Shown here in pieces: positions 45,587 to 54,073 of a DNA stretch of 64,000 nt (the stretch's first letter is position 1; the number at the start of each line of letters is the position of its first letter). The DNA lies in assembly GCF_027923385.1 (NCBI RefSeq), contig NZ_BSEC01000001.1, positions 2,802,501-2,866,500 on the forward strand, read 5' to 3'. Below the pieces are notes generated by a model. It worked only from the letters and a program-made list of their open reading frames with translations, did no database searches and was not told the origin of the DNA. This DNA comes from Methylocystis echinoides (GTDB lineage Bacteria; Pseudomonadota; Alphaproteobacteria; Rhizobiales; Beijerinckiaceae). Made by a program: the position numbers and the translations under genes.

Positions 45587-47527
45587 TTACTGAAGCTTGT
45601 AAACATGGACCATGCCGCTGGTGGAGCTATCCGACGCGGGACACTTGCCGCCTGCGAAGCCGCCGTTCAGATAGCCGAGACCTGTGGTGATCGCCACGCG
45701 CTGCTTGCCATCCGCCCCGAGGAAAGTGATGGGCGCCGAGGTAACGCCACACTCCAGATCCCAGGATTTGATGATGCCGCCGGTCTCGGCGTTAACAGCC
45801 CTGAAATGCTTGTCGAGCGTGCCGTAGAAGACGACCTTGCCGGCCGTGACCAGAGCGCCGCCGAAAACGGGCTTGGCTTCGGGTATCGTCCAGGCGCGCA
45901 GCCCCGTCACAGGATTGAAGGCGACGAACTCACCCATCTTGTTGACTTCATATGCGCCGTTCGCGTCCTTGTGTGGCGTGATGCCGATACTCACGCCGAC
46001 AAACGGCGTGCCGGCGATGTAATTCACCTGGAGAGGCTCGTAGCTCATGCACATGTTGTGCGCGCCGAAATAGAAGAGGTTCGTATCCGGCGAAAACGCG
46101 GAATATTCCCAGTCCTTCACGCCGAAGGCGGACGGGCAGATATAGTCGGTGATATCGCCGGCCTTCTTGTTGTTCGACCCGCCGATTGTCTGCTTGTCCG
46201 GATTGACGGTGGGCAGGCCGGTGTGGAGATCGACGTAATTGCCATCGGAATCGACTGGCTTGGCCCAATTGAGGTCGCCGTAGGCCTTGGCGCTCAGAAG
46301 CTTGCCCGTCACGCGATCCATCACATAAGCGATGCCATTCTTGCTGAAATGCACGATGACCTTTTTCTGGCTCCCGTCCACATTCAGATCAACGACGGTG
46401 CTTTCATTGACGGTGTCGTAATCCCAATTGTCCCAGGGCACGAGCTGATAAACCCATTTGGCGACGCCGGTCCTGGGATCGCGCGCGAAGATCGACGCGC
46501 CCCATTTGTTGTCGTTCGTCTTCCCGCCCATACGCATTTCAGGGTTGAACGTGCCGGGCTGGGACGTGCCGTAGAACAGCGTCTTCGTATCGGGATCGTA
46601 TGTCACCCACGCCCATGACGTTGCGCCGCCATGCTGCCATGTCGCCGCGCCGCTCGTCGGCCAGCTCGTGACGCCCTGATCCGCGCCATTGACGCTATTC
46701 CTGTCCTTGTCGAAGGGGGCGACGGTGCTGCTGTCGATCTTCACGTCCTTGTCGGGGCCCGTGCCATAGGCCTGCCAGACGAGCTTGCCGGTGGCCAGAT
46801 CGAGCGCGCGCACCGATCCGCGAACGCCCATCTCGGAGCCCGAACTGCCGAACACGACGACCTTGGTGATTGGATAATTGCTGATCGCGGTATTCTTGAA
46901 GGAGTCGACGGGGATCACGATGGTCGGCGTGTTCAGCGTCTCGCCTTTCCAGGGATCGGCCACCTTCGTGCGCCACAACTGAGCGTGCGTCGCCGTATCG
47001 ACAGCGACCACATTGCCGTCGAGAAGCGTATAGACAACCACACCCTTCCCGTTGTTAGGCCCGCCATTGTCGATGACCCCGTACGCGGCGCCACGATTCA
47101 CAACGTCGCAGCATGTGAGACCCGTGGCGAATGACCGTGGATTGGGAGAGTAGGTCCAGGAAGACCTGTCTTTGAGATTGACCGCGATCAGCTTGTTGGG
47201 GAACGGCGTGACGACATACATGGTCGCCTTGTCACCCGTCCCGACAACCAGGGGACTTCCCTGATGACTGTTCCTGGTCGTGGTCGAGAACGAAAACTCT
47301 TCGACGAGCGTTGCAGCGTTATCCGCTGTGATGTCTTTCAGGCCGCTGTAGCGGGTGCCCTGATCGGTTCCGCCGGGCGTGGTCCATTCCGCCATGGTCT
47401 TTGGCGCAGTCTGGGCCAGTGAAGCATTCGGTGACGTCGCCGATCCGATTGCGATCGTGGCGGTCAAGGCGAGGAACGTCGCGCCGTTTGGCAGCACTGA
47501 AAATGCGTATCTCAAGGCAGACCTCAT
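45587..47527 (-). CDS. xoxF: PQQ-dependent, lanthanide-type methanol dehydrogenase
   Basis: XoxF oxidises methanol (or formaldehyde) in the periplasm using PQQ and a rare-earth ion. This 646-residue form is longer than the common ~600. After a signal peptide (ending NASLAQTA) come quinoprotein repeats with the vicinal disulfide ATGLTCCDVVNRG (Cys139-Cys140) and GSSGSEMGVRGSVR, carrying the metal-ligand Glu. VPWDNWDYDTVNE has Asp369 and the extra Asp371 that marks rare-earth-dependent enzymes; calcium MxaF has Ala there. I start at ATG 47527; a TTG at 47548 adds seven residues. The clade (1, 3 or 5) cannot be fixed by eye, though the divergence from typical XoxF5 is clear. Confidence 0.93.
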   Translation of the reverse strand: MRSALRYAFSVLPNGATFLALTATIAIGSATSPNASLAQTAPKTMAEWTTPGGTDQGTRYSGLKDITADNAATLVEEFSFSTTTRNSHQGSPLVVGTGDKATMYVVTPFPNKLIAVNLKDRSSWTYSPNPRSFATGLTCCDVVNRGAAYGVIDNGGPNNGKGVVVYTLLDGNVVAVDTATHAQLWRTKVADPWKGETLNTPTIVIPVDSFKNTAISNYPITKVVVFGSSGSEMGVRGSVRALDLATGKLVWQAYGTGPDKDVKIDSSTVAPFDKDRNSVNGADQGVTSWPTSGAATWQHGGATSWAWVTYDPDTKTLFYGTSQPGTFNPEMRMGGKTNDNKWGASIFARDPRTGVAKWVYQLVPWDNWDYDTVNESTVVDLNVDGSQKKVIVHFSKNGIAYVMDRVTGKLLSAKAYGDLNWAKPVDSDGNYVDLHTGLPTVNPDKQTIGGSNNKKAGDITDYICPSAFGVKDWEYSAFSPDTNLFYFGAHNMCMSYEPLQVNYIAGTPFVGVSIGITPHKDANGAYEVNKMGEFVAFNPVTGLRAWTIPEAKPVFGGALVTAGKVVFYGTLDKHFRAVNAETGGIIKSWDLECGVTSAPITFLGADGKQRVAITTGLGYLNGGFAGGKCPASDSSTSGMVHVYKLQ

Positions 47528-47548
47528 TGTGGGGACTTCAACGATCAA

Positions 47549-48024
47549 CGCCTGTCACAAGCGCCGCTGGTGAAAATCGAGACGTCAGCGCGCAGATACT
47601 ACGTTCAGATTTCAAACATGCAATGCTATTTCTTGTTTGCAATTCGATTCCGTTTTTGACGTAATTTCATTGTTTTAGGTGTTTCATGCTGCCGAAGCCT
47701 CAATGAGGCTTGCGCGGGGCTTTCAACTGAAAGGCCGCGACTCGTAGAAAGCCGCTAAACTACTCGTGTATATGGGGAATGTAGCGACGCCAACGCTGTT
47801 GACTTCCATTAAGCCGCGCGCCGACGTCTGAAATCGCGGGCGGCTCAGGTGTTGCGGTTTTGATAATGTGCCGACACCCAAGCGGCGCCCCCCCGCCCCC
47901 GGCCGGCTTCGAACAGATGAGGTCGAACGCCGCAGGTAAGGATTTGGGCGGCGGCCGCCAAAATCCCGCGGGGGCCTCTGTCGCGGGTCTCGCCACGGTC
48001 GCCGAGGCCGGCTATGCTCCGCGC
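47549..48024. other. Gene-free region upstream of xoxF
   Basis: A 476-bp gap between divergent genes. The 150 bp next to xoxF are AT-rich and hold a promoter candidate. The rest, toward 48024, is GC-rich with no convincing frame. No RNA gene or repeat is seen. Confidence 0.45.
47596..47623 (-). promoter_or_regulatory. xoxF: Candidate xoxF promoter
   Basis: On the minus strand TTGCAT and TAGTAT are 16 bases apart, about 70 bp before the xoxF start. This would drive the whole xoxF-xoxJ-xoxG-pqqA unit. It is a sequence match only. Confidence 0.4.
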
Positions 48025-48237
48025 ATGGCCTTTGAACTTGTTATCCACGCCCCTGAGGGCGACATCGTGCTCGGCTCCTACGATACGCGGACCGCCGCGG
48101 AAAAGCTCGCGGCCATCGCGGTGCCGCCTGGCGAGCAATGGTCGGTCGTCGAGATAGACGGCGACGCCCGACCGGCCGCGGTGATCGACCTCGCGGGCTA
48201 TCGGGCCAAGCGTCGCGCGCGCCACCAGAAGGGCTGA
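48025..48237 (+). CDS. Small hypothetical protein
   Basis: This 70-residue frame begins MAFELVIHAPEGDIVLGSYD, then TRTAAEKLAAIAVPPGEQWS, and ends with a basic tail (YRAKRRARHQKG). It looks like one small alpha/beta domain with a disordered end. No family is recognised. No strong ribosome site is visible, so the start is uncertain; an in-frame upstream start exists but adds Pro-rich sequence. Confidence 0.5.
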   Translation: MAFELVIHAPEGDIVLGSYDTRTAAEKLAAIAVPPGEQWSVVEIDGDARPAAVIDLAGYRAKRRARHQKG

Positions 48238-48328
48238 TTTCGCCCTCGCTGCCCGCCGCGGGCGGCGGAGGGGGCCGAGCGACTCTTGGCGCCGACGACG
48301 ACGTCGCTGCATCTTCCGGGAGGAAACC

Positions 48329-48616
48329 GTGGCTGGAAAAATCTCGCTTGTCGCCGCGCTCATCGCAGCCATGACCCTGACGTCAGGCGCGGTCGCCAGT
48401 TCGGCGGAGACAAAAGCGCGTCACGACCGTCGCGGTCATCGTCATGCGCATCGCACTTACGACAACCGCGCGGATCAATCCCGTCGCGCTGAGGCCGAAG
48501 CGGCGGCGCAAGCGGGGTTGTGGGGGAATTTCGGCAGCGTCATTTACGGCTATCCCTATGGAACGCCATGCTACCGGTATAATGACAGGGACTGGGATTA
48601 CGAGAAGGTTTGCTGA
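48329..48616 (+). CDS. Small secreted His/Arg-rich protein
   Basis: This 95-residue protein starts at GTG 48329, preceded by GGGAGGAAACC. It has a signal peptide (ISLVAALIAAMTLTSGAVAS). The next part is basic and His-rich (RHDRRGHRHAHRTYDNRADQ). The end has GYPYGTPCYRYNDRDWDYEK and a final Cys. No family is recognised. It is divergent from xoxF and converges with the large porin-like gene, its stop 10 bases away. Metal binding is possible from the His cluster, but unsupported. Confidence 0.6.
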   Translation: MAGKISLVAALIAAMTLTSGAVASSAETKARHDRRGHRHAHRTYDNRADQSRRAEAEAAAQAGLWGNFGSVIYGYPYGTPCYRYNDRDWDYEKVC

Positions 48617-48625
48617 GGCGCCCTT

Positions 48626-50773
48626 TCAGAACTTCGCCCGCGTGCGCACCGCAAAAAGGTTTACCGGACCCCTGTCCTGATTATAGGCGGGATTGACCAG
48701 AAGCTGATAGTCGATCGTCGCCTCCAGCCAGTCCGCCACGCTCCAGCGGTAGAAGGCTTCGATATTCTTCTCGCTCCCATAGGTCATGGCGCCGTCGCCG
48801 ATGTCGATGCTCAGGCCGCCAAGGGCGAAATAGGTTTGTCGATCTTTCGTGAGCCCGCCGATCGCCGCCGCTAGGCCGATCTCGTCATCCGGGCGATCCC
48901 ACAGCTTGCCGGAAAAGACGAAGCCTCCCGCGACGGTACGGTCGACGTCGGCGTAGGAGATGGTTTCATATCGACCGTCCATCAAACCTGCGCGAATGAA
49001 GAAGCCGACATTTGGCGCGACTTGCTGCGCGAGGCTCAGACTCACGCCGAGCTTCGCGCGTTTGAGGCGCAGATCGCTGACGTCGGGCGGGAGCGCGCCT
49101 GTGCTGATCGCGAGCGCGTTGATCTCCCGAATCCTGGCGATATAGCCCATGTTGTTGTAGCCAAGAAGTTTGAAAACGCCCGGTTGTCCGAACAGATTGA
49201 AACGCGCCTCCGCTTCACCGACGACCATGCATTGCCGGCAGAAAGCGCCTTCGAGATTGTAGCCGCCGGGCGAACTTGGAAGCTGGAAGACACCGGAGCG
49301 AAGCGTCCACCAGTTCTGCTTCCATTCGGCCGTCGCGCCGTAACTGTATCCCCATGCGTCTGACGCGTAGTCGAAGCTTCCCATGGAATTGAATGCGTAA
49401 TTGAGAAAATCGCGCGTGGGATCGTGCGCGTAAAGATTGGCGTCGAAAATATCGCCGACGGAATATTTGCCAATGGTGAAGATCAGCCGGTTGACGTCGA
49501 CGCTGCGTGAAAGCTGGTTTTCCGACGACTCGAGCTGTTCGCTGACGACGCCCCGCTCGGCCTGATCATTCTCCCGATCGCCGCCGAGGCCGATATTCTG
49601 CCGCAGGAAATATCGTTGGAAGCGCAGATAAGGCGCCCCTGAATCGCCTCTCGTATAGGCGGCGTTCGGATAGCTTCCCGCCCCGACGCCATCCGCGACG
49701 CCATAGCCATAGTTCACTTCCGGATTGACGTAGAGCCCGGCGCCATTCCACAGACGCGTTCCCAGAAAGACGTCGGACGTCGTGCCGCCGCGCACTTCTC
49801 CAGCAGGCTGAAGGCTGTTCTGCCCGCTATATTTCGCCCTGAAACCGGGATAACCCTGAACGACATTCGTAGTGAGTCCATGCACACTATAGAGCTCCTC
49901 CTGCGTTGGCGCCGCGTCAGGACGCTCCCAGTTCGTGTATCTGTTCTCGGCGCCGAGCGAATAATTCAGCCCGAAACGCAGCACATGGTTTTCATTGCGT
50001 GTGCGCGCGACGAACAGACCGTTCGAATTGCCGACAAAATACTGTGTGTTCAGTTGCTGGTTCAAAAAAAGATATTCGAACCGCGCGGAAACATTGCCGC
50101 CGAGCGCGCGCTCAATGCCCGCGCCGAGCACATATTTGGATCGCGATGAATCGGAGTCGCGTGCGAAATACGGATTCGTGACACCGCCCGGCAGGAAGAT
50201 CAACGTCGCAGGCCCACGCGTGCCGCCCGTCGCGAGACCCGCTGTGACGTAGAAGAGCGTGCGGTCGTCGGCGAAGCCGATGCGACCACGCAGGCTGCCG
50301 AAGAATCGGGCGCTATCGCTGTAGGACAGCGAATAGCTCGACACCATCAGCGGCGCCCATTGGGCCGGCGCCGGAAACACTCCGCTGGAGCCGCCCCTGC
50401 CGTCGAGGAAATTCAGATCCGTCTCCATGCCGTAGACAAGATGACCGAACTGCCAATTATAGCCGGCCTGCACGCCCGCGCTCATACCCGAGCGCTCGAC
50501 CGTGGGGGGAGCCAGATCATAATAGCTTGCATTTGGACCGATCGCCGCTTGCAGGCGCTCACCACGATGGAGCGGCAGACCAGCGCCGAGACTCACGCCG
50601 AAATAGGCGCCGGCCCAGGTGAAGCGTGGCGGCGCCGCGGGCCCGATCAGACGATCATGGAGCCGGGCGATTTCGTCATGTACGGTCTCATCCGCATGGA
50701 CCGGCGCAGCCCCGATATTAAGGAGAAAATGAGCGGACAGGCCGAAAACCACCCGCTTTTGGGCCCGGTTCAT
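48626..50773 (-). CDS. Large outer-membrane protein: Omp25-like barrel joined to an OprB-type porin
   Basis: This 715-residue exported protein has a signal peptide (RVVFGLSAHFLLNIGAAPVH). The first part (about 50-275) reads as an eight-strand Omp25-type barrel: FTWAGAYFGVSLGAGLPLHR, AGYNWQFGHLVYGMETDLNF, GRIGFADDRTLFYVTAGLAT, HVLRFGLNYSLG. The second part (about 300-715) reads as a carbohydrate-type OprB porin: GLYVNPEVNYGYGVADGVGA, FIRAGLMDGRYETISYADVD, KNIEAFYRWSVADWLEATID, and a last strand ending in Phe. Each alone would be a complete barrel. It may serve uptake across the outer membrane. Its stop converges on the small His-rich protein. Confidence 0.8.
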   Translation of the reverse strand: MNRAQKRVVFGLSAHFLLNIGAAPVHADETVHDEIARLHDRLIGPAAPPRFTWAGAYFGVSLGAGLPLHRGERLQAAIGPNASYYDLAPPTVERSGMSAGVQAGYNWQFGHLVYGMETDLNFLDGRGGSSGVFPAPAQWAPLMVSSYSLSYSDSARFFGSLRGRIGFADDRTLFYVTAGLATGGTRGPATLIFLPGGVTNPYFARDSDSSRSKYVLGAGIERALGGNVSARFEYLFLNQQLNTQYFVGNSNGLFVARTRNENHVLRFGLNYSLGAENRYTNWERPDAAPTQEELYSVHGLTTNVVQGYPGFRAKYSGQNSLQPAGEVRGGTTSDVFLGTRLWNGAGLYVNPEVNYGYGVADGVGAGSYPNAAYTRGDSGAPYLRFQRYFLRQNIGLGGDRENDQAERGVVSEQLESSENQLSRSVDVNRLIFTIGKYSVGDIFDANLYAHDPTRDFLNYAFNSMGSFDYASDAWGYSYGATAEWKQNWWTLRSGVFQLPSSPGGYNLEGAFCRQCMVVGEAEARFNLFGQPGVFKLLGYNNMGYIARIREINALAISTGALPPDVSDLRLKRAKLGVSLSLAQQVAPNVGFFIRAGLMDGRYETISYADVDRTVAGGFVFSGKLWDRPDDEIGLAAAIGGLTKDRQTYFALGGLSIDIGDGAMTYGSEKNIEAFYRWSVADWLEATIDYQLLVNPAYNQDRGPVNLFAVRTRAKF

Positions 50774-50994
50774 GTTGCACTGCGTCAGTCCGACATTGGA
50801 TGACGCAGAAGACTAACTGCAAAACCCTATTTGAAAACCCCGATTGTCTTGGGCTTTTGAAATTAACGCAGGGAGTTGCATAAATACGACGTTTGCAGTC
50901 CCGCGCCTGCAATCCAATCAAAAGAGACGAGCGCAGCCGCGCTCGTCTCAAAAGCCTCATCGAAAGCCAGTTACGCCAGACGAAGGTCTCGCGA

Positions 50995-51537
50995 TCACTG
51001 ACGCCCGCGGCTCCTCTTCTGGCTGGGTCCCGACAGGGGCTCCGCAGGCGGCGGCGGCGTAACCGGCATATATTGCAGGCTGATGTTGCCGATGCCCGCC
51101 GAGAGATTGAGACCGGTTCCGGCCGATACGGAAATGGGCTGCAGCGAGATCGTCTTGCCGGAGCCGCCGACGAGCACCGCGCCGCCGACGCCCGCGCCAA
51201 CCGCCACGGAGCCCTGCGCGCCCGCATAGTCGCCCGTGAGCGCGCCGGGACCGACATTATCCGTGGCCGCCAGCACGCCCCAGATCAACTGCCCGGGGCC
51301 GCTGATCCCGATATTCAAGCCAACATTGGTCAGCCGGCCGATATAGTGTGAACTGACGCCGTTGCGATCCGTGAACACACAGTCGAGCGCCTGATTCTCC
51401 ATGAGAATCATCCCCACGCCGCCAGAAATATGGCAAACCAGCGAACCCACCTTCGCGGATTGGGCGGAGGCCGCGGAGGCCGCGCCGAGGGCGGCCAGGG
51501 CGACGAAACTGCGAAGCAGCAACCTGTATCTGAGCAT
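50995..51537 (-). CDS. DUF992 secreted protein
   Basis: This is a 180-residue exported protein with a signal peptide (LLLRSFVALAALGAASAASA). The DUF992 domain has VGSLVCHISGGVGMILMENQ, then IGRLTNVGLNIGISGPGQLI, then a glycine-rich stretch AGAQGSVAVGAGVGGAVLVG. The family is common in Hyphomicrobiales, and its function is unknown. ATG 51537 follows GGAAGG. The C terminus is Pro/Arg-rich and probably disordered. Confidence 0.82.
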   Translation of the reverse strand: MLRYRLLLRSFVALAALGAASAASAQSAKVGSLVCHISGGVGMILMENQALDCVFTDRNGVSSHYIGRLTNVGLNIGISGPGQLIWGVLAATDNVGPGALTGDYAGAQGSVAVGAGVGGAVLVGGSGKTISLQPISVSAGTGLNLSAGIGNISLQYMPVTPPPPAEPLSGPSQKRSRGRQ

Positions 51538-51696
51538 TTCCAAACCTTCCAAAATTCTCCAGTCGCGGGCGGCAAGCGGCCCCGGCGCATTGTGACTGCG
51601 CATCGATTATCTTAGCTGCAAAAGCCGGCGCCGGCACCTCTCTAAAGCGGACCGCGACAATCCGCCTTGGCGCGGGCGCGTGGGTCTGCGCGAGAG

Positions 51697-52014
51697 TCAG
51701 CGCGTCCAGGGCGGCAGGAATCTCCGCCAACCCGCGCGCTGAACGCCAACCGGTGGCGCCGTGTATCTGAAAAGACCGCGGCATCCCATATCGACCCACA
51801 GACCGTCACTGTCGACGCCCCAGGTCTCGCCGGATTTGCAGGGGCCATCCAGCCGCTGCTTGAGTTTCACCTTCATCCTGTCCGCGCCGAGGAGCGCGCA
51901 ACGGTGCAATTCGCCGTCGACCGAGCCGCAGGCGATCTCCGCGCCGGCGGCCGCGCCCATCCAGAGATTCGACAGGAGCAGGATGAAGAAAATGTTCCTT
52001 CTTGCAATCGTCAT
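51697..52014 (-). CDS. DUF3011-like secreted protein
   Basis: This 105-residue protein has a signal peptide (IFFILLLSNLWMGAAAGAE). A Cys-rich domain follows: IACGSVDGELHRCALLGADR, then CKSGETWGVDSDGLWVDMGC. The C-x-S-x-x-G...C...C-x-x-G-x-x-W-G...G-x-W-V-D-x-G-C pattern fits DUF3011. The function is unknown. It lies 26 bases before the stop of the cyclase gene, on the same strand, so it may be co-transcribed. Confidence 0.7.
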   Translation of the reverse strand: MTIARRNIFFILLLSNLWMGAAAGAEIACGSVDGELHRCALLGADRMKVKLKQRLDGPCKSGETWGVDSDGLWVDMGCRGLFRYTAPPVGVQRAGWRRFLPPWTR

Positions 52015-52040
52015 CGCCCCCTCCCGCGCAAAACGCCGTT

Positions 52041-53675
52041 CTATTTCCGACCAACAAGGAGAAAGGTTTCCATTAGCCCCTTGCCCTTCACCTCGAGACT
52101 GCCTCGCTCTTCGAGAAGGAAGTGCGGGCTCAGCCGATCACGGGTTGCTTTTGAAACCTGAATGCAGCCCGGCAAGCCTGTCGATTCAAGCCGGCTCGCG
52201 ACATTTACCGAGTCTCCCCAGATGTCGTAGATGAATTTATGTGCGCCGATCACGCCCGCGACAACCTCTCCGGAATTTATCCCGATCCTGATCTCGATGT
52301 GCATCGGCAATTCCGCGTTGAGCGCCTCGAGGGCGTCGATCATCGCGAGCGCCAGATCCGCGACAGCCTGCGCATGATCCTCCCGCGCCCCGAAAAGACC
52401 GCAGGCCGCCATGTAGGAATCGCCAATCGTCTTGATCTTCTCGACGCCGAATTTGAGCGCGAGCGCGTCGAAGGCGGAAAATACCCGTCCCAGGACCCCG
52501 ACCAGATCGGGCGCGGTCAGCTTCGAGCTGATTTCAGTGAATCCGACAAAATCCGCAAAGAGGATCGTCACGTCGTCGAGGTGATCGGCGATCACCGTTT
52601 CACCGCTCTTCAGCCGCGCGACGATCGGCGCCGGGAGAATATTGAGGAGGAGCTGCTCGGATCGCTCCTTCTCGACGAGAAGAGCGGCGGACGCCTCGCG
52701 CTCCCTGTCTCGCAAATGCTTTTTTTCAAGCGAGGCGCCGATGCGCGCGCGAAGCAACACGGGATCGAACGGCTTCGCCAGATAGTCGTCGGCCCCCGCC
52801 TCGATACATCTGACGATGGAATCGAGCTCGTTCAGCGCGGAGATCATGATGACCGGAATATCGCGCAGAAAACTATCGCCTTTGAGCGTCACTAGGACGT
52901 CGAAGCCGCTGATGTCGGGCATGAGCAGATCGAGCAGAATGAGGTCGAACGCCGCCTCTCGCACCAGCGCCAGCGCCGCGATTCCGTTTTCCGCGAGCGT
53001 GACGAAATGGCCCTGACGTTCGAGACGGCGTTTCAGAAGGTCTCGATTGGAGGCGTTGTCGTCGACGACAAGGATGCGGCTCGGCAACGCCGCCAGGCTG
53101 TCGGCTTCGCCCTGTGCGATGGGCTGCACCGACGCGACAAGCCGATGCGCGACCTTTGCCGGGTCGAGCGCGTTTCCCGTGGAAAGAGCGTCATCGGCGG
53201 ATGAGAAATCCACCAGCCCGTCGATCCGTTCGAGAAACCTGGACGCCTCCGCAAGAAGCTGATCCAGATCGTCCACGAAGGCGCGCGCATCTTTCAGCGC
53301 CGCCGCATCCTCGCGCAGCATCTCGCCATAACCCTTGATGGCGTTGATCGGCGTTCTCAGATCATGGCGCAGGCGCCGGCGGTCGGCCTCGGGGTCGGCT
53401 GTGTCGTCGCGGTCGCGGATCGGCCCCATCAGAGAGGCGATGAGGGCGCCCAGCGCGCGACTGGCGATCTGTATTTTCCCGAGATCCTCGCGAAACTCGT
53501 GCGGCGCGCCTTTTTCCGCTTCTTCGAGCAGAATTTCAACATAGCCCGCGATCGCCTCGGCCGGCGCGCTCAACTCCTGTTGCACATAGGCGATCAGCGC
53601 GCGATCGGTTCTGTCGGCGGGCGGCTGATCCTCTTGTGAAACCATTGCGATGATCCGGCGATCGGAAAGCGTCAC
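52041..53675 (-). CDS. Nucleotide cyclase with two HisKA-like segments and a receiver
   Basis: This is a 544-residue cytoplasmic protein. Residues 30-60 (QQELSAPAEAIAGYVEILL) look like a HisKA helix that lost its His. Residues 100-125 (LRHDLRTPINAIKGYGEML) keep it (His104). No HATPase domain follows. A full receiver (ILVVDDNASNRDLLKRRLER, acceptor Asp249, GADDYLAKPFDPVLLRARI) leads to a class III cyclase (DVTILFADFVGFTEISSKLT, EKIKTIGDSYMAACGLFGAR, WGDSVNVASRLESTGLPG). Both metal-binding Asp are present. The GTG start overlaps the receiver gene's stop (GTGA). It likely makes cAMP or cGMP under phosphorelay control, with the His104 domain acting as a phosphotransfer or docking site. Confidence 0.88.
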   Translation of the reverse strand: MTLSDRRIIAMVSQEDQPPADRTDRALIAYVQQELSAPAEAIAGYVEILLEEAEKGAPHEFREDLGKIQIASRALGALIASLMGPIRDRDDTADPEADRRRLRHDLRTPINAIKGYGEMLREDAAALKDARAFVDDLDQLLAEASRFLERIDGLVDFSSADDALSTGNALDPAKVAHRLVASVQPIAQGEADSLAALPSRILVVDDNASNRDLLKRRLERQGHFVTLAENGIAALALVREAAFDLILLDLLMPDISGFDVLVTLKGDSFLRDIPVIMISALNELDSIVRCIEAGADDYLAKPFDPVLLRARIGASLEKKHLRDREREASAALLVEKERSEQLLLNILPAPIVARLKSGETVIADHLDDVTILFADFVGFTEISSKLTAPDLVGVLGRVFSAFDALALKFGVEKIKTIGDSYMAACGLFGAREDHAQAVADLALAMIDALEALNAELPMHIEIRIGINSGEVVAGVIGAHKFIYDIWGDSVNVASRLESTGLPGCIQVSKATRDRLSPHFLLEERGSLEVKGKGLMETFLLVGRK

Positions 53676-54073
53676 GACGCGCCAGCGCCGAGCAGCGCCG
53701 TGATCTTGCCGAGCAGGCGCGTGATCTCGACGGGTTTGGTGTCATAGTCTTCGCAGCCGACGTCGAGCGCCTTCTCGCGATCTCCGGCCATGGCGTGGGC
53801 GGTGAGCGCAATCACCGGAATGGCGCGCGTCGCGTCATTGGCCTTGATGCGACGCGTCGCCTCCCATCCGTCGATGACGGGCAGGCTCATGTCCATCAGG
53901 ATGAGCGCCGGCGCTTCGGATGCGGCCATGTCGACGCCCTGCTGCCCGTCCACGGCGATGACCACGTCATAGCCGTTGCGCTTCAGGCGACGCGACAGCA
54001 TGTCCCGGTTCATCTCATTGTCTTCAACTAGCAGAATCTTCACCACCGACTGGTCTCCATGCTCAGCGCGCAT
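53672..54073 (-). CDS. Single-domain response regulator
   Basis: This is a 133-residue CheY/DivK-like receiver. KILLVEDNEMNRDMLSRRLK has the acidic pair, LILMDMSLPVIDGWEATRRI the phospho-Asp, ALTAHAMAGDREKALDVGCE the Thr and switch, and DYDTKPVEI the Lys. The start ATG 54073 shares a base with the kinase stop; the end overlaps the cyclase GTG by 4 bases. It could relay phosphate between the kinase's receivers and the HisKA segment of the cyclase protein. Confidence 0.9.
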   Translation of the reverse strand: MRAEHGDQSVVKILLVEDNEMNRDMLSRRLKRNGYDVVIAVDGQQGVDMAASEAPALILMDMSLPVIDGWEATRRIKANDATRAIPVIALTAHAMAGDREKALDVGCEDYDTKPVEITRLLGKITALLGAGAS

